Of a stretch of 64,000 nt of DNA, positions 55,720 to 63,655 are shown one piece after another. A model generated the notes under the pieces. It saw only the letters and a list, made by a program, of their open reading frames with translations. It had not been told where the DNA came from and searched no databases. The translations under genes and the position numbers were made by a program. The DNA comes from Panacagrimonas sp965216805 (lineage in GTDB: Bacteria > Pseudomonadota > Gammaproteobacteria > Nevskiales > Nevskiaceae), in NCBI RefSeq assembly GCF_965216805.1, contig NZ_CBDCGN010000003.1, positions 310,001-374,000 on the forward strand, written 5' to 3'. Every line of letters begins with the position of its first letter. Within the stretch, counting starts at the first letter, position 1.

Positions 55720-56268
55720 TCAGCCGATGCGCTTGAACCAGTCGGCGGTCGAAATCACTTCGCTCAACAGATGCTGCTGCGCGCACAGAATCGAGCGCTG
55801 CAGTTCCTCGGCGCTGACCTTGCCGGCTGCGTTGTCCAGCGGCAGGGTGCCGGTGGCGTCGGACAGGAATTCCACCTTGAAGCCGCGATGTACCGCTTCG
55901 CGCGCGGTGGTGTCGCAACACATATGCGTCATGTAGCCGGACACCACCACCGTCTCCACCCCCTGCTTGCGCAACCACGCTTCCAGGTCGGTATTGGTGA
56001 AACTGCCAGGCAGATTCTTTTCGACCTTGTGCTCGCCGCCGCGCGCTGCAATTTCCGGGTGCAGCGCCCACGCCGGCGTGTCGCGCTGAAAGATCGGCAA
56101 ATCGGGCGAGGGCATGGTGTGCTGAACCACGATGCGCGGAATGCCGGCGCCTGCCGCCGCATCCATCGCCCGGCAGATCTTGCCCAGCGAATCGTCGCGG
56201 CCGGTGATCGGCAGGGCACCATGGAAGTATTCGTTCTGCACGTCGATGACGACGAGGGCACGTTTCAA
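55720..56268 (-). CDS. Isochorismatase-family cysteine hydrolase
   Basis: A 182-residue alpha-beta-alpha hydrolase with the family triad: Asp9 in LVVIDVQNEYF, Lys84 in EHKVEKNLPGSF, and Cys117 in SGYMTHMCCDTTARE. Relatives hydrolyse isochorismate, nicotinamide, N-carbamoyl compounds or similar amides; the substrate here cannot be assigned. TTG start at 56268 with GGAG about 8 bases upstream. It lies 10 bases upstream of the methyltransferase-like gene on the same strand. Confidence 0.87.
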   Translation of the reverse strand: MKRALVVIDVQNEYFHGALPITGRDDSLGKICRAMDAAAGAGIPRIVVQHTMPSPDLPIFQRDTPAWALHPEIAARGGEHKVEKNLPGSFTNTDLEAWLRKQGVETVVVSGYMTHMCCDTTAREAVHRGFKVEFLSDATGTLPLDNAAGKVSAEELQRSILCAQQHLLSEVISTADWFKRIG

Positions 56269-56606
56269 TTTTCTGCTCCGATAGGAATTCGGTTGGGTGA
56301 TCCAGGTTTACGTGCCGAAGGTTGCGCGAGACGCGACCCGGCGTCGCCTAGGGTACGCCCTGATGTATCGTCACCGAGGCGTATGACCATCGAAGTGTCG
56401 GTGCGAGGTGTCGCGCCGTATGCGCCGCAGTCGTCCGCCGACGCGGTCGGCGAGCTCGATGCGTCGGTGAAAACGGAATCCTGACACCGGGCCGATCAGG
56501 GAAAATCCGGTCCGTGGACGTAAGACGACGGTACCGGCATCGGTAGCAATTGGCGCTACGGTCGGGTTTGTTATCTTCTCCCGATCCGAAACCAGGAGGT
56601 GCTCCG
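56269..56606. other. 338-base gap between the cysteine hydrolase and NTF2-fold genes
   Basis: This divergent intergenic region should hold promoters for both flanking genes and carries a clear AGGAGG at 56594-56599 for the plus-strand gene. A 33-codon ATG frame at 56383-56484 lacks a ribosome binding site and family resemblance. No repeat, RNA or operator was recognised. Confidence 0.4.
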
Positions 56607-57065
56607 ATGAAACCGACCCGCTCCACCGCTGCCCCGCAGTCCGACGCCCAGCGCGCCATGCTCGAGGTCGTACAGCGCTGGCATGACCTGTACAACAGTG
56701 ACGATGTCGAAGGGTTCGTCCTGAAGAACTATGCCAAGGATGCCAACGTCTGGTTCACCGGCGCCTCGGCGCACGGACACGATCAGTTCCTTAGCGTGGA
56801 GGCGGGGGTAAAGAAAGGCGCGCCAGGTCGCTACATGCGCATCGACCATCTGCATTTTCTCGATGACGAGCGCGTGATCGTGGAGGCTGTGGTGCTTGAT
56901 CGCGCGCGACCGGACTTCTATTCGCCGTGGATTGCGATTCTCACCATCCAGGACGGCAAGATCGTCGATGACCGCACCTATCTCGATCCCTCGCGCTGGC
57001 CGGGCATCGAGCAAGTGCTCGACGTCGTCACGCCCGGAGGCCTGGGTTCGTCACAGGACCAGTAG
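56607..57065 (+). CDS. NTF2-fold (SnoaL-like) protein
   Basis: A 152-residue protein with an NTF2/SnoaL fold pattern: AMLEVVQRWHDLYNSDDVEGFVLKNYAKDANVWFTG as the helical start and first strands, then a beta sheet with RVIVEAVVLDRARPDFYSPWIAILTIQDGKIVDDRTYLDPSRW. Such proteins bind small hydrophobic ligands or act as isomerases or dehydratases. It starts at the ATG 7 bases after a perfect AGGAGG. Its 3' end faces gyrB. No specific function is assigned. Confidence 0.82.
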   Translation: MKPTRSTAAPQSDAQRAMLEVVQRWHDLYNSDDVEGFVLKNYAKDANVWFTGASAHGHDQFLSVEAGVKKGAPGRYMRIDHLHFLDDERVIVEAVVLDRARPDFYSPWIAILTIQDGKIVDDRTYLDPSRWPGIEQVLDVVTPGGLGSSQDQ

Positions 57066-57160
57066 CGATATGTCGCCGGTAGCCGCCTGGCGGCGAAAGG
57101 TGCTGGCGATCGGATTTGCCGCGCGCGGAACCGGTGGGGAAGATTGCGTCCGCTGCGGGT

Positions 57161-59578
57161 TCAAACGTCCAGATTGCCCACTTGCAACGCAAACCGCTCG
57201 ATGAAGTCGCGCCTCGGTTCGACCTGCTCTCCCATCAGGGTGGTGAACATCTGATCGGCCGCCACGGCGTCCTCGACCTGCACGCGCACCAGGCGCCGAT
57301 TGGCGGGGTCCAGCGTAGTTTCGTGCAACTGTTCGGGGTTCATCTCGCCCAGACCTTTGTAGCGCTGGACGGTGAGGCCGCGCCGGGCTTCACCGAGCAA
57401 CCAATCGTAGGCCTCGTCAAAACTCGCCACCGCGCGGGCCTTGTCGCCGCGCCGCACTTCCGCACCGTGTCCGATCAGGCCCTGCCCGGCAGCGCGCAAG
57501 GTGGACATGCGGCGATAGTCGTGCGAGCCGAAGAAATCGGCGCCAAAGTTGATGAAGTGTTCGGTACCGTGCAGCCGGCGCGTGACCTGGATGGTCGGCC
57601 CGTCGGCTCCGATCCCGGCCCGGACTTGGTGAATACCTAAATTATCGTTGTTATTCATTAGCTTACTAAGATTTTCTGCCCAGTCACCGAGCGCTTCCGC
57701 AGTCGCTGGTATCGGGGGCAGGGCAAACAATTGCTGCAGGACCTTGAGATCGTAGCGTCGGGTCAGGCGCTCGATATTTTCGGCCACCTCCGCCTGGTCT
57801 CGAACCAGTTGATGCAGGCGCTCACCGTCGATAGCGGGCGCATCGGCGGCGGGAATCAACTCCGCGTGATGCAGCGCGGCCTTAAGCATCCATTCCGACA
57901 ACTCGTGGTTGTCCTTGACGTAGGCTTCCTGCTTGCCCGATTTGACTCGATACAGCGGCGGCTGCGCGATGTAGACGTGGCCGTTCTCGATCAGGCTGTA
58001 CATGTGCCGGTAGAAGAAGGTGAGCAGCAGCGTGCGGATGTGGGCACCATCGACATCGGCATCCGTCATGATGATGATGCGGTGGTAGCGCAGCTTTTCG
58101 ACTTTGAAGTCTTCCTTGCCGATGCCGCAGCCCAACGCCGTAATCAGAGTGCCGACCTCGGCCGAAGACAGCATTTTTTCCAGCCGCGCGCGCTCCACAT
58201 TCAGGATCTTGCCCTTGAGCGGCAAGATCGCCTGGAAATGGCGGTCACGACCTTGCTTGGCGGAGCCGCCGGCAGAATCGCCCTCTACCAGGAAAATCTC
58301 TGATTTCGCGGGATCTTTTTCCTGGCAGTCGGCCAGCTTTCCGGGCAGGCCGGCGATATCGAGAACGCTCTTGCGCCGGTTGAGCTCCTTGGCCTTGCGG
58401 GCCGCCTCGCGAGCGCGGGCCGCCTCGACCACCTTGGCTGCGATGAGCTTGGCCTCCTTAGGGTGCTCCAGCAGATATTCCTTGAGCTTTTCGCCGATCA
58501 CGCTCGACACCACTGGGGTGACCTCCGACGACACCAGCTTTTCCTTGGTCTGGCTGGAAAATTTGGGATCGCGTACCTTCACCGACAGAACCGCCGTGAG
58601 CCCCTCGCGGGCGTCATCGCCGATCATGGTGATCTTCTCTTTCTTGGCGATGCCCTCGCTTTCGAGAAAGTCCCCCAGCACTCGCGTCAGCGCATTGCGA
58701 AATCCGGTGACATGGGTGCCGCCGTCTTTCTGGGGAATATTGTTGGTGAACGGAAAAACGTTTTCGGTGTAGCTGTCGTTCCATTGCAATGCAGCCTCGA
58801 CCATCACGCCATCCTGTTCGTGGGCGACATTGAGAATCGCGTTGTGTATCGGGGTCTTGGCCTTGTTGAGGTATTCGACGAAGGCCTGAATACCGCCCTT
58901 GTACTCGAAGACGTCTTCGCGTCCGCTGGCCTCTTCTTTCAGCACGATGCGCACGCCGGAATTCAGGAATGACAGCTCTCGCAGGCGTCGGGCCAGGATG
59001 TCGTAGTGAAACTCGATGTTCGTGAAGACCGTCGGGCTGGGGTGAAAACGAATCGTGGTGCCACGCTTGTCCGATGAACCCACCACCGCCAGCGGCGCCA
59101 GCGGTTCGCCCATGCGGTATTCCTGATGGTGGTGCTGGCCTTCTCTGTGTATATCCAACAGCAAAACATCCGACAGCGCGTTAACCACCGACACGCCTAC
59201 CCCGTGCAGGCCGCCGCTAACCTTATAACCGCTACCACCAAATTTCCCGCCGGCGTGAAGAATGGTCATGATGACCTCGGCCGCCGACCGACCTTCTTCC
59301 TTGTGGATATCCGTGGGGATACCGCGACCGTTGTCCTGCACGCTGACACTGTTGTCGCTGTGCAAGATTACCTGGATCTCGCTGCACCAGCCCGCGAGGG
59401 CTTCGTCGATGGAGTTATCCACCACTTCAAACACCATGTGGTGCAAGCCGGTGCCGTCGTCGGTGTCGCCGATATACATTCCGGGTCGCTGACGGACCGC
59501 TTCCAGGCCTTTGAGCACCCGGATGGAGGTGGAATCGTAAGAGCCCTGGATCGCGGAATTTTCTGTGTTTTCGGTCAT
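57161..59578 (-). CDS. gyrB: DNA gyrase subunit B
   Basis: An 805-residue type IIA topoisomerase subunit that supplies the ATPase for negative supercoiling. GHKL motifs VVDNSIDEALAGWCSEI, QDNGRGIPTDIH and KVSGGLHGVGVSVVNALS are followed by the transducer, the TOPRIM domain (VEGDSAGGSAKQGRDR, TDADVDGAHIRTLLLTFFYR), an insertion of about 170 residues typical of Gammaproteobacteria, and the C-terminal GYKGLGEMNPEQL-type block. The TOPRIM segment (EGDSAGG...LPLKGKILN) shows no obvious quinolone-resistance substitution. It follows recF by 15 bases. Confidence 0.98.
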   Translation of the reverse strand: MTENTENSAIQGSYDSTSIRVLKGLEAVRQRPGMYIGDTDDGTGLHHMVFEVVDNSIDEALAGWCSEIQVILHSDNSVSVQDNGRGIPTDIHKEEGRSAAEVIMTILHAGGKFGGSGYKVSGGLHGVGVSVVNALSDVLLLDIHREGQHHHQEYRMGEPLAPLAVVGSSDKRGTTIRFHPSPTVFTNIEFHYDILARRLRELSFLNSGVRIVLKEEASGREDVFEYKGGIQAFVEYLNKAKTPIHNAILNVAHEQDGVMVEAALQWNDSYTENVFPFTNNIPQKDGGTHVTGFRNALTRVLGDFLESEGIAKKEKITMIGDDAREGLTAVLSVKVRDPKFSSQTKEKLVSSEVTPVVSSVIGEKLKEYLLEHPKEAKLIAAKVVEAARAREAARKAKELNRRKSVLDIAGLPGKLADCQEKDPAKSEIFLVEGDSAGGSAKQGRDRHFQAILPLKGKILNVERARLEKMLSSAEVGTLITALGCGIGKEDFKVEKLRYHRIIIMTDADVDGAHIRTLLLTFFYRHMYSLIENGHVYIAQPPLYRVKSGKQEAYVKDNHELSEWMLKAALHHAELIPAADAPAIDGERLHQLVRDQAEVAENIERLTRRYDLKVLQQLFALPPIPATAEALGDWAENLSKLMNNNDNLGIHQVRAGIGADGPTIQVTRRLHGTEHFINFGADFFGSHDYRRMSTLRAAGQGLIGHGAEVRRGDKARAVASFDEAYDWLLGEARRGLTVQRYKGLGEMNPEQLHETTLDPANRRLVRVQVEDAVAADQMFTTLMGEQVEPRRDFIERFALQVGNLDV

Positions 59579-59593
59579 CTTGATGATTTCGTG

Positions 59594-60679
59594 TCAGTGC
59601 AGGCGATGTCGGGCTTCGATCAGCCCTTGTTCCACGTGGAACATCGTCCCGTTTTGCCCGGAGTCGGAAAAACCCTCGGGCACCTCAAAGGCGGTGATGA
59701 ATTTCTGTCCGGCATACGTTCGCAGACCCTCCGCCAGACGCGCCTGGAACTCGGGCGCCAGCTCCGCGGCAAAGTCGTCCAGCAACAATACCGGCGGTTC
59801 GGTCCCCGACTGCACCAGCAACTCCGCCTGCGCCAGCACCATTGCAGCGATCAGCATCTTCTGTTGGCCTCGGCTGACTCTGCCCTTGGCTCGGGTATCC
59901 GCCAGACTGATTCGAAGTTCGGCCCGGTGTGGCCCCTGCACCGTACTACCCACTCGCTGATGTTGTTCCAGGTTACGCCGCAGCGAATCGCGCAAGGTTT
60001 CGTCGGTTGGCCACCCTTGCTGCCAGTCGCAGCGGACGCTGGAGGTCTCCAGCAGCCGAAGTCCCCACTTCTCCAGTCCGGGCGCCGCTGCCTGCACGTG
60101 GCGAGCACGCATTTCGTTCAACTCCTCGCCGCTCTGGACTAACTCCTCATCCCACGCCTGAATCGCCTTGACGGGCATCTGTTCGCGCAGGGCACGGTTA
60201 CGTTGTCTGAGCGCGCGCTGATAGCGGCGCCAGCAATCGAGGAACCGATGTTCCACGTGGAACACACCCCAGTCGACAAAGCTCCGCCGGTAGGCCGGTC
60301 CTTCGTCGAGCAGTCGGTGCGCCAGCGGATCGATCAGTTGCAGAGGCAGCGCGTGAACCACGTCGGCCAATCTGGCGCCACGCTCGTCGTCCAAATGCAC
60401 TTCGGTCCCTTCCCGACTCCAGCCCAGCCCAATCCGATGGCTGCTGCGGCTGTCTCCGACTTCCACGAACACATGCCATTGCGGTCGGTCCGTGCCGCAC
60501 AGCTCCGCCAGGTTCTGAGCCCGAAAACTGCGCCCACGAGCCGCGACAAACAAGGCTTCCAGCAAGCTGGTCTTGCCGGCGGCATTGGTGCCGACAATCA
60601 GGTTAAGCACCGGATGCGGTTGGATTTCAAACCGCCGATACAGCCTCAGGTTCTCGCCTTTCAGCAGCGTCACCGGCAT
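59594..60679 (-). CDS. recF: DNA replication and repair protein RecF
   Basis: A 361-residue SMC-like ATPase that loads RecA at gaps. Walker A GTNAAGKT at residues 30-37, the ABC signature SRGQQKMLIAAMVL, and Walker B PVLLLDDFAAEL are present, with YRRSFVDWGVFHVEHRF as the conserved middle. The ATG at 60679 is one base after the dnaN stop (TGAAATG). Two parS sites lie inside the coding sequence and encode the two FHVE segments (VFHVEH and MFHVEQ near the C-terminus). Confidence 0.96.
   Translation of the reverse strand: MPVTLLKGENLRLYRRFEIQPHPVLNLIVGTNAAGKTSLLEALFVAARGRSFRAQNLAELCGTDRPQWHVFVEVGDSRSSHRIGLGWSREGTEVHLDDERGARLADVVHALPLQLIDPLAHRLLDEGPAYRRSFVDWGVFHVEHRFLDCWRRYQRALRQRNRALREQMPVKAIQAWDEELVQSGEELNEMRARHVQAAAPGLEKWGLRLLETSSVRCDWQQGWPTDETLRDSLRRNLEQHQRVGSTVQGPHRAELRISLADTRAKGRVSRGQQKMLIAAMVLAQAELLVQSGTEPPVLLLDDFAAELAPEFQARLAEGLRTYAGQKFITAFEVPEGFSDSGQNGTMFHVEQGLIEARHRLH
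59628..59643. promoter_or_regulatory. parS centromere site 1
   Basis: TGTTCCACGTGGAACA is a perfect 16-base palindrome equal to the ParB-binding parS consensus (TGTTNCACGTGNAACA). It lies near the 3' end of recF, about 2.2 kb from the putative oriC. ParB loading here would anchor origin segregation. Confidence 0.9.
60249..60264. promoter_or_regulatory. parS centromere site 2
   Basis: A second perfect TGTTCCACGTGGAACA palindrome lies within recF, 621 bases from the first site and about 1.5 kb from the dnaN-dnaA gap. Identical paired sites in the origin-proximal region fit a chromosomal ParABS system; its parAB genes are not in this window. Confidence 0.9.
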
Positions 60680-60680
60680 T

Positions 60681-61781
60681 TCACAGCCGCATCGGCATGA
60701 TGACGTACTTGCTGGACGGATCGTCAGCTTGATAGAGCAAGCCGCTGGAATCCGAATTCTTGAGTTCCAGCATGACTTCACTCCCGCTGATCGCGCCAAG
60801 AGCGTCCAGCAGGTAATTCACGTTGAAACCGATCTCGAGTTCGGGCCCGTTGTAGCCGACCTCGATCTCCTCCTCCGCTTCTTCGTGATCTGGGTTGTGT
60901 GTCTGCAGTTTGAGAACACCTTCGGTCAACTGCAGCCGCACGCCACGAAACTTCTCGTTGGAGAGAATTGCGGTGCGAGCCAGCGAGCGACGCAAGGTCT
61001 CCCGGTCGCCGGTGACCTGTTTGTCCCCGTGATCGGGGATCACTCTTTCGTAGTCCGGGAAGCGGCCGTCGATGGTCTTGGTGGTCAACCGCACGACGTC
61101 GATATCGACCTGCACCTGACCCTGCCCGATGGTCAGCCGGACTTCGGTATCCGAAGAATCCAAAAGCCGGCTTAATTCCAGCACCGACTTCCTGGGCAGG
61201 ATCGCCTGCACGCTCTCGCTCAGGCCGGTGTCTCCGACCCACTCACTGAAAGCAAGGCGGTGGCCGTCTGTCGCGACCGCTCGCAAGCGCTTGGCGTTGG
61301 CGTCGATCAACAAACCGTTCAGGTAATAGCGAACGTCCTGCTGCGCCATCGCAAACTGAGTTTTCTCCAGGAGCAACTTGAGTTCTGCCCGCTTAAGGAC
61401 CAGCAACTTGCCCCCACTGACGGCGCCCATCGCCGGAAACTCGTCCGCCTTCAGTGTCGCCAGGGAAAAACGGCTCTTGCCGGAGCGCAAGGTCGCTTTA
61501 TCGGCGCTCGCCTCGAGCGTGATGTCCGCGCCTTCCGGCAACCCTCGACAGATATCGAACAGCTTGCGCGCCGGAACCGTCACTTTGCCGGGTGCCAGAT
61601 TCTGTACCTGCGCTCTAGCCACCAGCTCCATTTCCAGATCGGTACCGGTGACGATCAACTCGTCTTCGCGCGCTTCGAACAGGAAGTTGGCCAGCACCGG
61701 TAGCGTCTGACGGCGCTCGACCACGCCGACCACGGCCTGCAAGGCGGTCAACAACTCGTTTCTCCCGACCTGAATCTTCAT
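60681..61781 (-). CDS. dnaN: DNA polymerase III beta subunit (sliding clamp)
   Basis: A 366-residue clamp protein with the three repeated domains: MKIQVGRNELLTALQAVVGVVERRQTLPVLANFLF at the start, LRAVATDGHRLAFSEW in the middle, and INYLLDALGAISGSEVMLELKNSDSS plus YVIMPMRL at the end. The final MPMRL is the standard clamp terminus near the partner-binding pocket. It lies between oriC and recF. Confidence 0.98.
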   Translation of the reverse strand: MKIQVGRNELLTALQAVVGVVERRQTLPVLANFLFEAREDELIVTGTDLEMELVARAQVQNLAPGKVTVPARKLFDICRGLPEGADITLEASADKATLRSGKSRFSLATLKADEFPAMGAVSGGKLLVLKRAELKLLLEKTQFAMAQQDVRYYLNGLLIDANAKRLRAVATDGHRLAFSEWVGDTGLSESVQAILPRKSVLELSRLLDSSDTEVRLTIGQGQVQVDIDVVRLTTKTIDGRFPDYERVIPDHGDKQVTGDRETLRRSLARTAILSNEKFRGVRLQLTEGVLKLQTHNPDHEEAEEEIEVGYNGPELEIGFNVNYLLDALGAISGSEVMLELKNSDSSGLLYQADDPSSKYVIMPMRL

Positions 61782-62018
61782 GGCATCACCCGATTCTTAA
61801 GAGGTTTTATATCCTGAATAGACTAATAGTAAGCGGCTGCACAGCTGTTGAGAGAACTCGATAAACATAACATTTTCATAATCTTGAATGAAAAAAAGAG
61901 TTCTGTAATCACCCTTTGCCGCCTTGGTGCCGCCAGTGGATAAGCTGTGTGTCAAGAACAGAGTCCACGCGTTCCACAAACTACCCACAACTCGACCGAG
62001 GGCTTTTCCCCGGCTTGT
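61782..62018. other. Putative replication origin oriC (dnaN-dnaA gap)
   Basis: This 237-base gap is AT-rich from about 61800 to 61915 (runs such as TTTTATATCC, ATAAACATAACATTTTCATAATC and an A7 tract), suitable as an unwinding element, and then carries DnaA-box-like sites: AGTGGATAA at 61935-61943 (8 of 9 to the box in reverse), CTACCCACA at 61981-61989 and a weaker GTTCCACAA. Genes on both sides are origin genes. The dnaN promoter must also lie here. The stretch contains no ORF of substance. Confidence 0.75.
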
Positions 62019-63344
62019 TCAGTAACTCAATTGCCTCAGCAGATTCTCGTAGTCCTCGCGGATACGCAGATCGGTCTGCCGCAACTCCTTGACCTTGCGA
62101 TCGGCGTGCAGGACCGTGGTGTGATCTTTTTCGAAGGCCTTGCCGATGTCAGGGAGGCTGTGCTCGGTGAGCTCTCTGGCCAAGGCCATCGCCACCTGTC
62201 GTGGTCGCGCCAGCATGCGTGAGCGGCGCGGCGAGCGCAGGTCCTTCATCGGAATGTTGTAGTACTTGGCTACGGTCGCCATGATGTTGTCGATGGTCAC
62301 CTTGCGCTCATAATGCGCCAGCATGTCGCGCAGGGTAGCGCGGGCGAAATCCACGGTGATTGCCTCGCCTTGCAAACGCATACCCGCTGATAACCGGAGC
62401 AATACACCCTCGAGTTCGCGCACGTTGGAACGCACGTGCTGGGCGACAAAGAACGCCACTTCGTTGTTCAGGCTCATGCCGAACTGTTCGGCCTTGGACA
62501 GCAGGATGGCAACGCGGGTCTCGAGATCGGGCGGGTCGACCGACACGGTCAGCCCCCAAGAGAAGCGCGACTTCAACCGGTCGTCGAGGCGGTCGAGATC
62601 CTTGGGAAAGCGATCGCAGGTCAGGATGATCTGCTTGCGACCATCCATCAAGCTGTTGAAAGTATGAAAAAATTCTTCTTGAGTTGTCGGTTTGCCGGCA
62701 AAAAACTGGATGTCGTCGATCAGCAGTGCGTCGGCCGACCGGTAAACCGCCTTGAAGTCCTCGATGGTGTTGTGCCGTAGTGCCGAGACGAACTGATTCA
62801 TCCACTGCTCGGACGGTACGTACACGACTTTGATGTTGGGACCGCGCCTCAACAGCGCGTTGCCAGCAGCGTGCATCAGATGGGTTTTACCCAGGCCCGA
62901 GGCGCCGTAGATCAACAGTGGATTGTAGGCGACCCCCGGAGACTCAGCGACCTGTTGGGCGGCAGCGCGTGCCTGGAAATTGGATTTTCCCTGAATGAAA
63001 GATTCGAAGTTGTACAAGGGGTTGAGACGATTCTGGGCAACGATCTGCTCGGCCTCTACGTTGCTCGACAGATCCTCCGCATTGGCGACGGGCGTTTCGC
63101 TAGCCGCCATCACGTCGACCTCGATGTCCTCGCCTTCGCAGGCCATCCACGCTCGCTGGATCAGCGATCTGAATTCCTCGCGTACCCGCACCATGGTCAT
63201 GCGGTTGGGCGCGATCAGAACCAGCCGATCGCCCTCGCGCCGTGCCTGCAGCGGCCGAATCCAGTCATTGACTTCGACCGCGCCCAGGTCCGCTTCAAGT
63301 CTTTGAACGCATTGCGTCCAACCGTGATCTTCGGCAAGCGCCAT
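62019..63344 (-). CDS. dnaA: Chromosomal replication initiator protein DnaA
   Basis: A 441-residue AAA+ initiator. Domain I (residues 1-80) begins MALAEDHGWTQCVQRLEADLG; domain III holds Walker A GASGLGKTHLMHA and Walker B ALLIDDIQFFAGK; domain IV has the DnaA box-binding helix with EKDHTTVLHADRKVKELR. ATG at 63344. Upstream, in the gap to rpmH, a perfect DnaA box suggests autoregulation. Confidence 0.98.
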   Translation of the reverse strand: MALAEDHGWTQCVQRLEADLGAVEVNDWIRPLQARREGDRLVLIAPNRMTMVRVREEFRSLIQRAWMACEGEDIEVDVMAASETPVANAEDLSSNVEAEQIVAQNRLNPLYNFESFIQGKSNFQARAAAQQVAESPGVAYNPLLIYGASGLGKTHLMHAAGNALLRRGPNIKVVYVPSEQWMNQFVSALRHNTIEDFKAVYRSADALLIDDIQFFAGKPTTQEEFFHTFNSLMDGRKQIILTCDRFPKDLDRLDDRLKSRFSWGLTVSVDPPDLETRVAILLSKAEQFGMSLNNEVAFFVAQHVRSNVRELEGVLLRLSAGMRLQGEAITVDFARATLRDMLAHYERKVTIDNIMATVAKYYNIPMKDLRSPRRSRMLARPRQVAMALARELTEHSLPDIGKAFEKDHTTVLHADRKVKELRQTDLRIREDYENLLRQLSY

Positions 63345-63398
63345 AGCACCGGGGTGGAAAAGAAGGGAGTGCCGCTATTCTATACGCTGACCTGATAC

Positions 63399-63407
63399 TT
63401 ATCCACA
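63399..63407. promoter_or_regulatory. Perfect DnaA box upstream of dnaA
   Basis: TTATCCACA, an exact consensus DnaA box, lies 55 bases upstream of the dnaA start in the rpmH-dnaA gap. It may mediate dnaA autoregulation or form part of a split origin. Confidence 0.8.
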
Positions 63408-63510
63408 GGCCCTGCGGATTACACCAACTGCCGGGGCGCAGCAAAGCATATTGAACCGCGCACCGTTAGGCCGCTAAACTCCGCGCCCTTTTTCCCTGCT
63501 GAGCCCGACT

Positions 63511-63645
63511 ATGAAACGCCCCTATCAGCCGCACGCGTTGCGCCGTAAGCGTACACACGGCTTTCGCGCCCGCATGGCGACCGTCGGAGGTCGTAAGGTG
63601 ATTGCTCGCCGTCGTGCCAAGGGCCGCGCCCGCCTCTGCCCGTAA
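63511..63645 (+). CDS. rpmH: 50S ribosomal protein L34
   Basis: A 44-residue, highly basic ribosomal protein: MKRPYQPHALRRKRTHGFRA, then GRKVIARRRAKGRARL, the standard bL34 sequence but ending RLCP instead of the usual RLS/RLTV. It is too short for many ORF callers. It sits upstream of rnpA and divergent from dnaA, the conserved order. Confidence 0.97.
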   Translation: MKRPYQPHALRRKRTHGFRARMATVGGRKVIARRRAKGRARLCP

Positions 63646-63655
63646 TTGCCGATAA

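Noticed and set aside
56383..56484. A 33-codon ORF upstream of the NTF2-fold gene
   Set aside because: No ribosome binding site, no recognisable family, and high GC makes such frames common.
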